Shown one piece after another: positions 1 to 6,631 of a stretch of DNA of 13,004 bases; position 1 is the first letter of the stretch; every line of letters begins with the position of its first letter. This stretch comes from M55B120 sp965549355. Its GTDB lineage: Bacteria > Actinomycetota > Humimicrobiia > Humimicrobiales > Humimicrobiaceae. A program made the translations under genes and the position numbers. The notes under the pieces were generated by a model. The model saw only the letters and a program-made list of their open reading frames with translations. It searched no databases and was not told where the DNA came from. The DNA is taken from contig CBEVGD010000050.1 in the NCBI GenBank assembly GCA_965549355.1, forward strand, positions 1 through 13,004, in the 5' to 3' direction.

Positions 1-818
1 CTAACGCCATTGTCAAAAAAATAATACCGGGATGTCTTAGTAATTTCTTTACGTAAATTGCGTGAAAAACCTCTAATATTAATTAGAACAAAAGACTTTT
101 CCAGTAAATCTAAATACCGGGCAACAGTATTCTTGCTCAGCCCCAGGTTCTTACCTATTTCATGAAGAGAAACTTCATGACCGATTTGAAAAGCAATCAA
201 CCTTAATAAATCAAGAATCTTTTTTGAATTACGGATTTTCTCAAGTTCCAAAATATCTTTATAGAGATAAGAATCGCGTATCTGATGTAGGAATTCAATT
301 TTTTCATCAAAACTGGTACCTGTGATTATCTCCGGATACGTACCAAAAATCAGGAGATTTTCGAGATTTTCCTGGATATAGAATGGCCCAAAATTATCAC
401 TTAATTCGATTGCTGAAAAAGGATAGAGTATTAAAATTCTTTGTCTCCCAACTAGTGGTTCACCAATCTTGTTCGAAAGATCAAAAGAAGAGGATCCAGT
501 AGCAATTATTTGTATTCCTGGAATCTGATCAACAATAATTTTTAACCCCTGTCCAATATTTTCGATTTTTTGTGCTTCATCAATCACTATTAGGGCATAG
601 CCTTTGAAAAAAGGAATTATTTTGGAAAAGTCACTTGATTCCAATATATTTTTTAACTGCATATTTTCCCCGGTACTTGTATAGACTTTCCCTTTATAAT
701 CGCTGAGAAAATGATTCACTAAAGTAGTTTTACCTACTCTCCGGGGACCATATATGACTAGTACTTTATTTGGCACAAGATAATTCTTAATTTTAGATGT
801 ATAATACCGTTTTAACAT
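1..818 (-). CDS. AAA ATPase with DUF4143-type C-terminus (3' end beyond window)
   Basis: Reading the minus strand from the ATG at 818 gives an open frame of 272 codons that runs off the window edge. Residues 24-32 form a Walker A P-loop (GPRRVGKTT). Residues 74-83 form Walker B (YALIVIDEAQ), followed by a sensor-like GSSSFDLS. Near residues 205-245 there is a winged-helix-like stretch (EIGKNLGLSKNTVARYLDLLEKS). The visible end, YYFFDNGV, is the usual entry into the DUF4143 domain. Family members are about 400 residues, so roughly a third is missing here. They are orphan ATPases, often near toxin-antitoxin or mobile genes, and their substrate is unknown. There is no Shine-Dalgarno before the ATG; the promoter just upstream predicts a leaderless transcript. 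The gene is AT-richer than the transporter operon and points away from it. The family is clear; the cellular role is not. Confidence 0.88.
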   Translation of the reverse strand, partial: MLKRYYTSKIKNYLVPNKVLVIYGPRRVGKTTLVNHFLSDYKGKVYTSTGENMQLKNILESSDFSKIIPFFKGYALIVIDEAQKIENIGQGLKIIVDQIPGIQIIATGSSSFDLSNKIGEPLVGRQRILILYPFSAIELSDNFGPFYIQENLENLLIFGTYPEIITGTSFDEKIEFLHQIRDSYLYKDILELEKIRNSKKILDLLRLIAFQIGHEVSLHEIGKNLGLSKNTVARYLDLLEKSFVLINIRGFSRNLRKEITKTSRYYFFDNGV

Positions 819-824
819 GGGTTA

Positions 825-853
825 AGTGTACCAAATTTACTGATTAGAGTCAA
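825..853 (-). promoter_or_regulatory. sigma70-type promoter for the ATPase gene, likely leaderless
   Basis: On the minus strand, TTGACT (853-848) is followed after exactly 17 bases by TACACT (830-825). These match the consensus at 5/6 and 4/6 positions. The -10 box ends only 6 bases before the ATG at 818, so transcription would start at or next to the start codon. The rest of the gap up to the riboswitch (854-1080) is AT-rich and I see no gene in it. Confidence 0.45.
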
Positions 854-1080
854 TATACTGACATAAAAAAGACGATTATAGTCAATTTGGTTTTCTGATA
901 TGCATAAATCTGTTATTAATATTTTATCATTATTGCGTTCAGCAGCAGTATTTTCTTCCGCCAGAAATACTACATGCGTAAGCCCATAGAAATTTATTAA
1001 AAGTACCGATAAGTCCTTGTTGTGTGGTTGATATTATTATAGAATCAAGAAGATTTAAGGGCTGATTGAAAACTAAATAT

Positions 1081-1230
1081 ATGCTTCGAGTCTTCAATTC
1101 CTAATAAGCCAAAAGCTTATGGATTGCTGACCGGTAGGGTGTAACGGGTAACGGTTGCGCCTCCCAGTGTGGAAAGGAGTAAAAAGGGTGGCTGATATTA
1201 TTTAAATATCTGCGGCCCTGATATGGACCA
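1081..1230 (+). promoter_or_regulatory. Moco (molybdenum/tungsten cofactor) riboswitch aptamer
   Basis: The strongest sign is a conserved-looking core at 1159-1180: GCCTCCC, four bases, then TGGAAAGGAGT. As I recall it, this closely matches the core of the Moco RNA leader of E. coli moaA (GCCUCCC, four bases, CUGGAAAGGUGU). Several helices surround it. A hairpin at 1112-1128 has arms ATAAGC and GCTTAT. An ACCG/CGGT pairing brackets 1130-1155. A long imperfect hairpin pairs 1185-1199 with 1205-1219, with 13 of 15 positions pairing including one wobble. The downstream operon encodes MobB and a molybdopterin-fold protein, which fits the known Moco RNA regulon. The boundaries are approximate because the class was recognised by eye. 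The segment ATGCTTC (1081-1087) can pair with GGAGCAT (1232-1238), the start of the terminator hairpin, giving a plausible switching stem. A weak promoter (TTGTTG at 1017, TATAGA at 1038) may lie upstream. Confidence 0.75.
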
Positions 1231-1231
1231 T

Positions 1232-1263
1232 GGAGCATTTTCATTTGAAGATGCTTTTTCATT
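1232..1263 (+). terminator. Intrinsic terminator of the riboswitch expression platform
   Basis: AGCATTTTC (1234-1242) pairs with GAAGATGCT (1247-1255) around the loop ATTT. This is a 9-bp stem with one G-U wobble, followed at once by a T run (1255-1259) and CATTT. It lies between the aptamer and the first structural gene, so it should attenuate the whole transporter operon. Its 5' arm can instead pair with 1081-1087. GACCA (1226-1230) can also pair with TGGTC (1264-1268). Confidence 0.7.
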
Positions 1264-1323
1264 TGGTCATACCATCCTTTCTATGTGCGGAAAGGATTTT
1301 TTATTTATAGGAGAAAGGAACTT

Positions 1324-1905
1324 ATGAGAAAAAGTATAAGAAAATTTTTCATAAGGTTTACTGTTTTTGACCTTATTATAATCGCTCTGGTGGCAGCTCT
1401 TGGAATAGCCACGAAACCTGTGATCGTCCCACTGGTCCATATGATAACCGGTCCCCTTTTTATTCCGGGGGGAGCAGTTGCCGGCGGATTTTATATGATG
1501 TGGATAGTTGTAGGAGCGGGTATAACACAGAAAAGAGGTACTGCCACCCTTATTGCGCTTGTGCAGGCAATATTGGTCATAGCCATTGGAGTATTTGGCA
1601 CCCACGGGATAATGAGCCTGGCAACATATCTGATACCTGGCCTGGCCGTTGATCTATTTTTGATTATAAGCAGGCAGAACTGCAGGAATATAGTATCCTG
1701 TTTTTTTGCAGGAATGATAGCAAATATTGCAGGAACAGTGATGACAAATCTCATATTTTTCAAACTGCCATGGATACCGCTTCTACTTACTATTGCAGCA
1801 GGCGCCTTATCAGGAGGTCTGGGAGGGCTTCTGGCCCATAGTCTTATCAAGGGGTTTAAGAAGATAGATATCACCGGTTTTAAAACCACAGGGAGGAAAA
1901 ATTAA
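1324..1905 (+). CDS. ECF transporter S component-like integral membrane protein
   Basis: The product is a 193-residue, very hydrophobic protein with about five to six membrane segments: roughly residues 14-36, 49-67, 73-92, 96-116, 123-146 and 150-173. The size and the glycine-rich stretch PGGAVAGGFYMMW (48-60) fit substrate-binding S components of energy-coupling-factor vitamin transporters, and most resemble the YkoE-like thiamine/HMP group. The start is the ATG at 1324, preceded by AGGAG (1309-1313) and AAAGGA (1314-1319). An in-frame GTG at 1285 has no ribosome site and lies close behind the terminator. It is the first gene after the riboswitch, and its own ATPases and EcfT follow, so the substrate is probably bound here. 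The riboswitch and mobB argue for a molybdenum-cofactor-related substrate, while the YkoE-like look would suggest a pyrimidine or thiazole. The family call is good; the substrate is inferred. Confidence 0.8.
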   Translation: MRKSIRKFFIRFTVFDLIIIALVAALGIATKPVIVPLVHMITGPLFIPGGAVAGGFYMMWIVVGAGITQKRGTATLIALVQAILVIAIGVFGTHGIMSLATYLIPGLAVDLFLIISRQNCRNIVSCFFAGMIANIAGTVMTNLIFFKLPWIPLLLTIAAGALSGGLGGLLAHSLIKGFKKIDITGFKTTGRKN

Positions 1906-1980
1906 TTGAAAAGATCTATATGGATCATGATCACTATATTTGCGTTTGTACCATATATTGTCTTTTCACCCGGCCAGTAA
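1906..1980 (+). CDS. Possible 24-residue single-span membrane peptide
   Basis: A TTG codon lies directly after the TAA of the S-component gene (1903-1905) and 9 bases behind a strong GGGAGG (1891-1896). It opens a 24-codon frame ending in TAA at 1978-1980. The predicted peptide begins KRSIWIMITIFAFVPYIVF: two positive residues, then about 16 hydrophobic ones, then SPGQ. That is the charge pattern of a one-span membrane peptide with its N-terminus inside. The gap to the next gene holds that gene's own ribosome site. The GGGAGG has no other start to serve, which is the main reason to take the frame seriously. I recognise no family. It could be a small subunit of the transporter, or only a coupling leader. 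Confidence 0.45.
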   Translation: MKRSIWIMITIFAFVPYIVFSPGQ

Positions 1981-2003
1981 CCGGACAAAAGGGAGGTGAA
2001 AAT

Positions 2004-2528
2004 ATGAAAAAGAAAAATTTAATCATTATTCTCTCAGTAGTAGCAATTCTTGTAGCCGTAGTAGGGGTGACGGCAATTTTAAATTCAAGCAGTATCAGAC
2101 AGAGGAAAGAGCAGCAGGACAATGCCTGTATAATAATAAAAAGGGGCGGAGAAGAGATTGCAAGCATTGATATGGAATATATAAGCTCAGCGGGTGAAGA
2201 AAGCTTTCAGGCAGACCTGGATACAGGCGAAACAGATCCCGAGGAACATCAATATAGCGGTGTCCCCTTTATCAAAGTACTGAATTCACTGGGAATAAGT
2301 CTGGATGGAGTTGAAGCGGCAATAGTCAAAGCCCTGGACGGATATACAATGGCCTTTGATATTTCTGAAGTAGAGGATGAAGAAAATATGTATATAGTAT
2401 ATAAAATCGATGGGCAGTATCTAAAAGATAAGAGCCAGGGCGGCTCGGGACCATATCAAATAATTATAAGAAAGGATCCATATAGCCAGAGATGGTGCAA
2501 ATTTGTGATGGAGATAGACCTTCAATGA
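2004..2528 (+). CDS. Membrane-anchored small molybdopterin-oxidoreductase-fold protein
   Basis: The product has 174 residues. After MKKK comes one hydrophobic segment (residues 6-26) without a lipobox, so the rest should face outward on an uncleaved anchor. Residues 84-174 resemble the sulfite-oxidase-type molybdopterin-binding domain: YSGVPFIKVLNSLGI (84-98), LDGYTMAFDI (111-120), and the closing GGSGPYQIIIRKDPYSQRWCKFVMEIDL. I do not see the cysteine region that ligates molybdenum in true sulfite oxidases. The domain is about half normal size and is probably not an enzyme. The start ATG 2004 follows a strong GGAGGTGA (1992-1999); an in-frame ATG at 1920 has no such site. The gene overlaps the next ATPase gene by four bases. 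Secreted members of this fold beside an ECF transporter could capture or present the substrate, which is inference. Confidence 0.7.
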   Translation: MKKKNLIIILSVVAILVAVVGVTAILNSSSIRQRKEQQDNACIIIKRGGEEIASIDMEYISSAGEESFQADLDTGETDPEEHQYSGVPFIKVLNSLGISLDGVEAAIVKALDGYTMAFDISEVEDEENMYIVYKIDGQYLKDKSQGGSGPYQIIIRKDPYSQRWCKFVMEIDLQ

Positions 2529-3235
2529 ACTGTCCGGTAAAAATAAAAGATCTTTGTTTCCGCTATGATGTAGATGGCGAAAACATTTTAAATGGCATAA
2601 GCCTGGAAGCGGAAAGAGGAGAGATAACTGCGATAATGGGACCCAGCGGAAGCGGAAAGAGCACTCTTTGCTACTGCATTATGGGAATAATACCGCATAT
2701 ATATGGAGGAGAGCTAAAGGGAGAAGTCCATATATTTAATGAGCCCGTACGAGGGATGAAAGTGCCTGAAATAGCTACAAAAGCCGGTATTATATTCCAG
2801 GACCCCGATACGCAGCTCTTTTCTCCCACTGTGGAAGATGACATAGCCTTTGGACCGGAAAATCTTTGTCTTGAGCGCAGTGAGACCGGCAGAAGAATAG
2901 AGAAGAGCCTTGGACTCGTGAGGATGGATGAGCACAGGTACTCGGACCCCGGCCGTCTTTCAGGCGGGGAGAAACAATTGATCGCTATTGCTTCTGTGCT
3001 TTCCCTGCACCCGGAAGTGATCATATTTGATGAAGCAATGTCGCAGCTGGATGAAGAATCAAGACACAGGGTAAAGTCTATTATCAAAGAGTTAAAAAAT
3101 GAGGGAAAGACAATTATTGTCGTAGAGCATGAGACCGGCAATCTGGATATTGCAGACCGGTTATTTATTCTTGAAGACGGTGCTTTATTGGAAAAAGGTA
3201 TTAACAATTTTAGGGGCCGGTGTGCATCATTATAG
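2525..3235 (+). CDS. ECF transporter ATPase, first subunit
   Basis: This 236-residue ABC ATPase has every core motif: Walker A GPSGSGKST (39-47), Q-loop glutamine 92 in FQDPDTQLFSPTVEDDIAFGP (the aromatic-rich stretch typical of ECF ATPases), signature LSGGE (145-149), Walker B VIIFDE (165-170), and switch histidine 202 in VVEHET. It would hydrolyse ATP on the inner membrane face and drive the T and S subunits. Start ATG 2525 overlaps the preceding stop (ATGA), with GGAG at 2510-2513. An in-frame upstream start at 2492 would lie inside the previous gene and adds no conserved sequence. At 236 residues it is shorter than the 270-290 usual for EcfA proteins and has almost no C-terminal domain. 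It should pair with the next gene product. Confidence 0.92.
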   Translation: MNCPVKIKDLCFRYDVDGENILNGISLEAERGEITAIMGPSGSGKSTLCYCIMGIIPHIYGGELKGEVHIFNEPVRGMKVPEIATKAGIIFQDPDTQLFSPTVEDDIAFGPENLCLERSETGRRIEKSLGLVRMDEHRYSDPGRLSGGEKQLIAIASVLSLHPEVIIFDEAMSQLDEESRHRVKSIIKELKNEGKTIIVVEHETGNLDIADRLFILEDGALLEKGINNFRGRCASL

Positions 3236-3247
3236 TAGGGAGGTCCT

Positions 3248-3910
3248 TTGGAATTTTTGGAATTTAAAAAAGTAGATTTTAGATATAATGGAAGCGGCCA
3301 GCTTTTTAAGAGCATTGACTTATCTATTTCCAAGAAGATATGTACCGCTATCACAGGGCCAAATGGAAGCGGAAAGACGACTCTTGGAAAACTTATGACA
3401 GGCATACTGGAGCCTGGAGAAGGTTCGGTTTTTCTTGAAGGAAAGGACCTTTCAACAGTCACGCCCGGACAGACCGGAAGAAAAATAGGATATCTTTTCC
3501 AGAACCCTGATCTCCAGATATTTACCCTCAGCGTAAAGGAAGAGCTTTCATTTACCCATAGATTTCTGGGGGACCCATCTGAGAATATAGAGCCGGAAGT
3601 GGACAGAATGCTTGAACTATTCCATCTCTCCGGCCTTAAGGAACAGGTTCCTTTTAATCTCAGCCGGGGGGAAAGGCAGAGGCTGGCACTGGCATCGGTG
3701 ATGATGAGTGGGCCCGATTATCTTATCCTTGATGAGCCGACTACCGGACTTGACAGTATCCGTAAAAAAATATTGCTGGATATACTTAAGGGTCAGCTTA
3801 GAAATGGCACAGGAATGTCGATTATAAGCCATGACCATGATTTTATTGGAAAACTTTCACATAGGATAATTGAGATAGATGATGGAAGGCTGATAGAAAA
3901 AGATGTTTAA
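3248..3910 (+). CDS. ECF transporter ATPase, second subunit
   Basis: This 220-residue ABC ATPase has Walker A GPNGSGKTT (37-45), Q-loop Q85 in FQNPDLQIFTLSVKEELSF, signature LSRGE (138-142) in place of LSGGE, Walker B LILDE (159-163) with D-loop TTGLD, and switch histidine 195 in SHDHD. With the preceding gene it would form a heterodimer, the usual ECF arrangement. The two ATP sites should differ because one carries the arginine-substituted signature. The start is TTG at 3248, 4 bases after GGGAGG (3238-3243). The spacing is tight, but no in-frame ATG is near the expected N-terminus and MEFLEFKKVDFRY is a normal beginning. It overlaps the EcfT gene by eight bases, so translation is probably coupled. 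Confidence 0.92.
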   Translation: MEFLEFKKVDFRYNGSGQLFKSIDLSISKKICTAITGPNGSGKTTLGKLMTGILEPGEGSVFLEGKDLSTVTPGQTGRKIGYLFQNPDLQIFTLSVKEELSFTHRFLGDPSENIEPEVDRMLELFHLSGLKEQVPFNLSRGERQRLALASVMMSGPDYLILDEPTTGLDSIRKKILLDILKGQLRNGTGMSIISHDHDFIGKLSHRIIEIDDGRLIEKDV

Positions 3911-4637
3911 AAGATTGGATGTCAGGACAAAAATAATACTTGTACTATGCCTGTCCACGCCGGCGGTATTGGTCCAGGACCCATATATGCTAACTGTGGT
4001 CCTCATAATATCCATCCTGTTTTCTATTTTTATAGGAAGTGATCTGAAGAAGATCCTAAGGAGCCTTTCCAGAATATGGTATATATTTTTCACCCTTATA
4101 CTTGTACAGAGTATCTTCACAGGGTCCGGGATGGAACTCCTATCTATAGGCAGATTCACTATTCTCACAGGTGGAGGGATCGTAAAGGGTGTAGAATTCA
4201 TGCTCAGGCTTTTGATAATAATAGTATCGGCCACAATAATGACTACTTCAAATCAGAGGGAGATAGTGCAGGGGCTTAATCAGTGGAAAGTGCCTTATGA
4301 GATCTCTTTTATGGTCTCTATTGCCATAAGGTTCTTACCCATGCTTGCTGCCGAAATAAAAAATACACTCATCGCCATACAGCTCAGGGGGATAGATCCC
4401 CGTAAGCTGAAGTTCTCAAAAAGGATAAAGCTTTACCGGTATATTTTCAGCCCCGTATTGATAAATACAGTCAAAAAGGCCCAGAAGCTGTCTATTGCCA
4501 TGGAAGCCAGGGCCTTCAGGGCATATCCCGGGCGCACCAGTTATCTAATACTGAAATTTGCCAGAATCGATTATTTTATAATCTCCATATCTCTGGTATT
4601 AATGACAGCTATACTGTTTTTTTATTATTATTTTTAA
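3903..4637 (+). CDS. ecfT: ECF transporter transmembrane component (EcfT)
   Basis: The 244-residue membrane protein has about five hydrophobic spans: near residues 10-30, 31-46, 58-75, 100-115 and 222-242. Between them lies a long cytoplasmic stretch carrying the two charged coupling motifs of EcfT: QLRGID (160-165) and EARAFRA (201-207). Their arginines fit the X-R-X elements that dock into grooves of the two ATPases. The start ATG at 3903 lies inside the end of the preceding ATPase gene; the nearest purine-rich site (GGAAGG near 3886) is distant, so coupled re-initiation is likely. With the S component and both ATPases in one operon this is a dedicated transporter of the group-I type, rather than one that shares a housekeeping energising module. 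Confidence 0.9.
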   Translation: MFKRLDVRTKIILVLCLSTPAVLVQDPYMLTVVLIISILFSIFIGSDLKKILRSLSRIWYIFFTLILVQSIFTGSGMELLSIGRFTILTGGGIVKGVEFMLRLLIIIVSATIMTTSNQREIVQGLNQWKVPYEISFMVSIAIRFLPMLAAEIKNTLIAIQLRGIDPRKLKFSKRIKLYRYIFSPVLINTVKKAQKLSIAMEARAFRAYPGRTSYLILKFARIDYFIISISLVLMTAILFFYYYF

Positions 4638-4654
4638 AATGAGAGGATACGGCT

Positions 4655-5398
4655 ATGAAAGCATTCTCAGTCATAGGGACTTCCAAAACCGGTAAGACTA
4701 CTGCAATTGAAAATATAATCAGGGGACTTAAGAAAAGAAATTATTCAGTGGGTTCAATAAAGGAGATACATTTTGACAGCTTTGCAATAGACACTCCCGG
4801 CACAAATACGGATCGCCACAGACAGGCAGGTTCTGAACTTGTGACAGCGAGGGGGCATCATGAGACTGATATAATGTTCCCATCTAAACTGCCTATTGAG
4901 GATATACTGAGATATTATGACCAGGACTATGTCATAATGGAAGGGGTAAAAGATCATAATATACCGAAAATCGCCTGTGCGGATAAAGAAGATGAGCTGG
5001 AGAAAATATTTGACCGGAGTGTTTTTGCTGTTTCGGGAAAAATAGGGGCAAGACTCGATGGATTTAAGGGTACTCCGGCAATGGACCCGATTTCTGAAGC
5101 AGAGAGGCTTGTGGACCTGATTGAGGAAAAAGTCTTTGATGTACTGCCTGATTTTCCAGCCACCTGCTGCGAAGAATGCGGCTTTGACTGCAGGGAGCTT
5201 TGCTGCAGGATACTTGAGGGAAAATCAGTAAGGAAAGATTGCATCATTTCAAATTCAAATATCAAACTGATCATAGATGGCAGGGAAATCGATATGGTAC
5301 CATTTGTCCAGGATATACTAAAAGGCACCCTGGAAGGTGTGATAAAAAATCTTGAAGGCTACAGGAAGGGAAAGACAATAGAGATAAAAATAGGTTGA
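4655..5398 (+). CDS. mobB: Molybdopterin-guanine dinucleotide biosynthesis protein MobB with cysteine-rich C-terminus
   Basis: The product has 247 residues. The N-terminus is MobB-like: MKAFSVIGTSKTGKTT with a P-loop at 8-16, then SVGSIKEIHF (31-40), DTPGTNTDRHRQAGS (46-60) and DYVIMEGVKD (91-100). MobB is a GTP-binding partner of MobA, which attaches GMP to molybdopterin. The last 80 residues form a second domain with cysteines at 171, 172, 175, 179, 183, 184 and 196, ending in a conserved-looking IDGREIDMVPFVQDI stretch. Similar tails occur in MobB of anaerobic bacteria and archaea and probably bind a metal or Fe-S cluster. The start ATG 4655 has GAGAGG about 8 bases before it. It follows ecfT by 17 bases in the same operon and is the strongest protein-level link between the transporter and Moco. 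I see no mobA nearby. Confidence 0.88.
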   Translation: MKAFSVIGTSKTGKTTAIENIIRGLKKRNYSVGSIKEIHFDSFAIDTPGTNTDRHRQAGSELVTARGHHETDIMFPSKLPIEDILRYYDQDYVIMEGVKDHNIPKIACADKEDELEKIFDRSVFAVSGKIGARLDGFKGTPAMDPISEAERLVDLIEEKVFDVLPDFPATCCEECGFDCRELCCRILEGKSVRKDCIISNSNIKLIIDGREIDMVPFVQDILKGTLEGVIKNLEGYRKGKTIEIKIG

Positions 5399-5415
5399 TA
5401 AGGAGCCTGTCCGAG

Positions 5416-6129
5416 ATGAAAAGTAAGGCAAATATAAAAGTAAAAGATATTTCAGGATTTTCAAAGATCCGGAAGTTCTACAGCAAGAGAAATGAAGTAT
5501 ATCTGGTAGAAGATAGCAGTGACTCGGTTGGAGAAAATTATGTGCTTAAAATATTTAAAGGCAGGCAAAAGGAGAAACGAAAGAGGATCGAGGAAAATTT
5601 CTTAAAGGATCTAAGTAAATCCTTTCTGAATGTCCCGGAGCTTCTATTAACTGGAAAAGATTATTTATTGATGGAATATATAAAGGGGGACACCTTTCTG
5701 GACATTCTTATACAGCATGAGGAAGGCAGCAGCTGTGATGACCGGCCTTTTTTAATGGTCATTGATTTCATATATGATTTTTACCGGCATACCCTAAAGT
5801 CAGCCGGGCAAAGCTATATATTAAAAGATATAAATCTGAGGAATTTTATATATAAAGGGGATCAGTTATACCAAATTGATTTTGAAGACTGTGCTCCTGG
5901 ATATATTGAAGAGGACCTTGGAAAGCTTTTTGCATTTATACTGACTTATGATCCTGTTTTTACAGACTGGAAGATATCACGGGTAAAGGATCTTTTTAAG
6001 TACCTGTCGGATAAGTATTCTGCTGATATTGACAGCATTAGATCAGAGATGAAAAAGGAGCTTATTTCAATAGAGGACCGCAGGAGCCTTGAGATACCTT
6101 TTGATAAAATAGATAAGTATCATATCTAA
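5416..6129 (+). CDS. Protein-kinase-fold phosphotransferase of unknown substrate
   Basis: The 237-residue product shows a small kinase-like layout: a lysine in YVLKIFKG (K45), the hinge-like LLMEYIKGD (84-92), a catalytic-loop-like LKDINLRNF with D138 and N143, and a metal-binding DFED (D155). It resembles lipopolysaccharide-kinase, RIO and aminoglycoside-phosphotransferase relatives more than eukaryotic-type kinases. The substrate could be a protein, sugar or small molecule. The ATG at 5416 has AGGAG at 5401-5405 with a 10-base gap and lies 17 bases after mobB. An in-frame TTG at 5395 overlaps the mobB stop and is less likely. It ends the Moco-linked operon, so a role in cofactor handling is possible but not shown. 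Its last codons occur again at 8276-8395 with a different ending (YFSGK instead of YHI), so the present 3' end may have been altered by insertion of the neighbouring block. Confidence 0.72.
   Translation: MKSKANIKVKDISGFSKIRKFYSKRNEVYLVEDSSDSVGENYVLKIFKGRQKEKRKRIEENFLKDLSKSFLNVPELLLTGKDYLLMEYIKGDTFLDILIQHEEGSSCDDRPFLMVIDFIYDFYRHTLKSAGQSYILKDINLRNFIYKGDQLYQIDFEDCAPGYIEEDLGKLFAFILTYDPVFTDWKISRVKDLFKYLSDKYSADIDSIRSEMKKELISIEDRRSLEIPFDKIDKYHI
6016..6120 (+). repeat. Direct repeat, copy 1 (3' end of the kinase-fold gene)
   Basis: This stretch matches 8276-8380 without gaps at an offset of 2260. I count 92 of 105 identical bases, and 75 of 80 over 6041-6120. Identity stops sharply at 6121/8381. 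The repeat lies inside the kinase-fold gene, and the second copy keeps the same reading frame. Confidence 0.9.
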
Positions 6130-6178
6130 ATCGGCGGATATTATATGAAATTACCCCAAACGATAAGAAAGGTAAAAA

Positions 6179-6631
6179 TTGATAAAAAAAGATGATATAT
6201 TTAAAATAGTCGCTCCATGTGGTCTATTATGTTATACATGTGACGGATTAGAAGGCGGTATTATAAATGAAACAGCTAAGAAACTTCTCTTTTTATTAGA
6301 ATCATATGAATCTGTAGTCAAAACATATTCAAAATCCACACCTGTATTAACTAAATATGATAATTTTAAAGAAGTTTTAGAACACTTTGCTAATGTAAAT
6401 TGTAAAGGTTGTAGAGAAGGAAAATGTAATAACTCAGACTGTATAGTGCCTACCTGCATCAAAGAAAAAAATATTAATTTTTGTTTTGAATGCGCTGAAT
6501 TTCCTTGTGAAAAAACAGGTTTCGATGATAAACTTAAAGATAAATGGATAAGAAAAAACTTAAAAATCAAGAAAATTGGATTTGAGAAATATTTCGAAGA
6601 AGAAAAAGCTAAAGCACATTATTCAACATAG
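6179..6631 (+). CDS. DUF3795 cysteine-rich protein
   Basis: The 150-residue product carries eleven cysteines: 14, 18 and 21 (CGLLCYTC), 75, 78 and 83 (CKGCREGKC), 88, 93, 102, 105 and 110 (ending CFECAEFPC). This order, CGLxCxxC near the start and CxECxEFPC near the end, is the mark of DUF3795, a small presumed metal-binding family common in anaerobes and of unknown function. The start is TTG at 6179 with AAAGG about 6 bases before it; no in-frame ATG is near. It opens the AT-richer block after the kinase gene, with clearly different base and codon use (many TTA, AAA and TGT codons) from the operon before it. This suggests separate acquisition. Confidence 0.82.
   Translation: MIKKDDIFKIVAPCGLLCYTCDGLEGGIINETAKKLLFLLESYESVVKTYSKSTPVLTKYDNFKEVLEHFANVNCKGCREGKCNNSDCIVPTCIKEKNINFCFECAEFPCEKTGFDDKLKDKWIRKNLKIKKIGFEKYFEEEKAKAHYST

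Noticed and set aside
831..1030. Minus-strand open stretch of about 65 codons upstream of the ATPase gene
   Set aside because: It lacks ATG/GTG starts in a useful place, overlaps the ATPase promoter, and resembles no family I know.
1285..1323. Upstream GTG start for the S-component gene
   Set aside because: It has no ribosome site and sits just behind the terminator; the ATG at 1324 has AGGAG and GAAAGGA at good spacing.
2671..3462. Long minus-strand frame (263 codons) opposite the ECF ATPases
   Set aside because: It is the antisense shadow of two certain ABC ATPase genes, with low-complexity Ser/Pro/Arg composition and no motifs.
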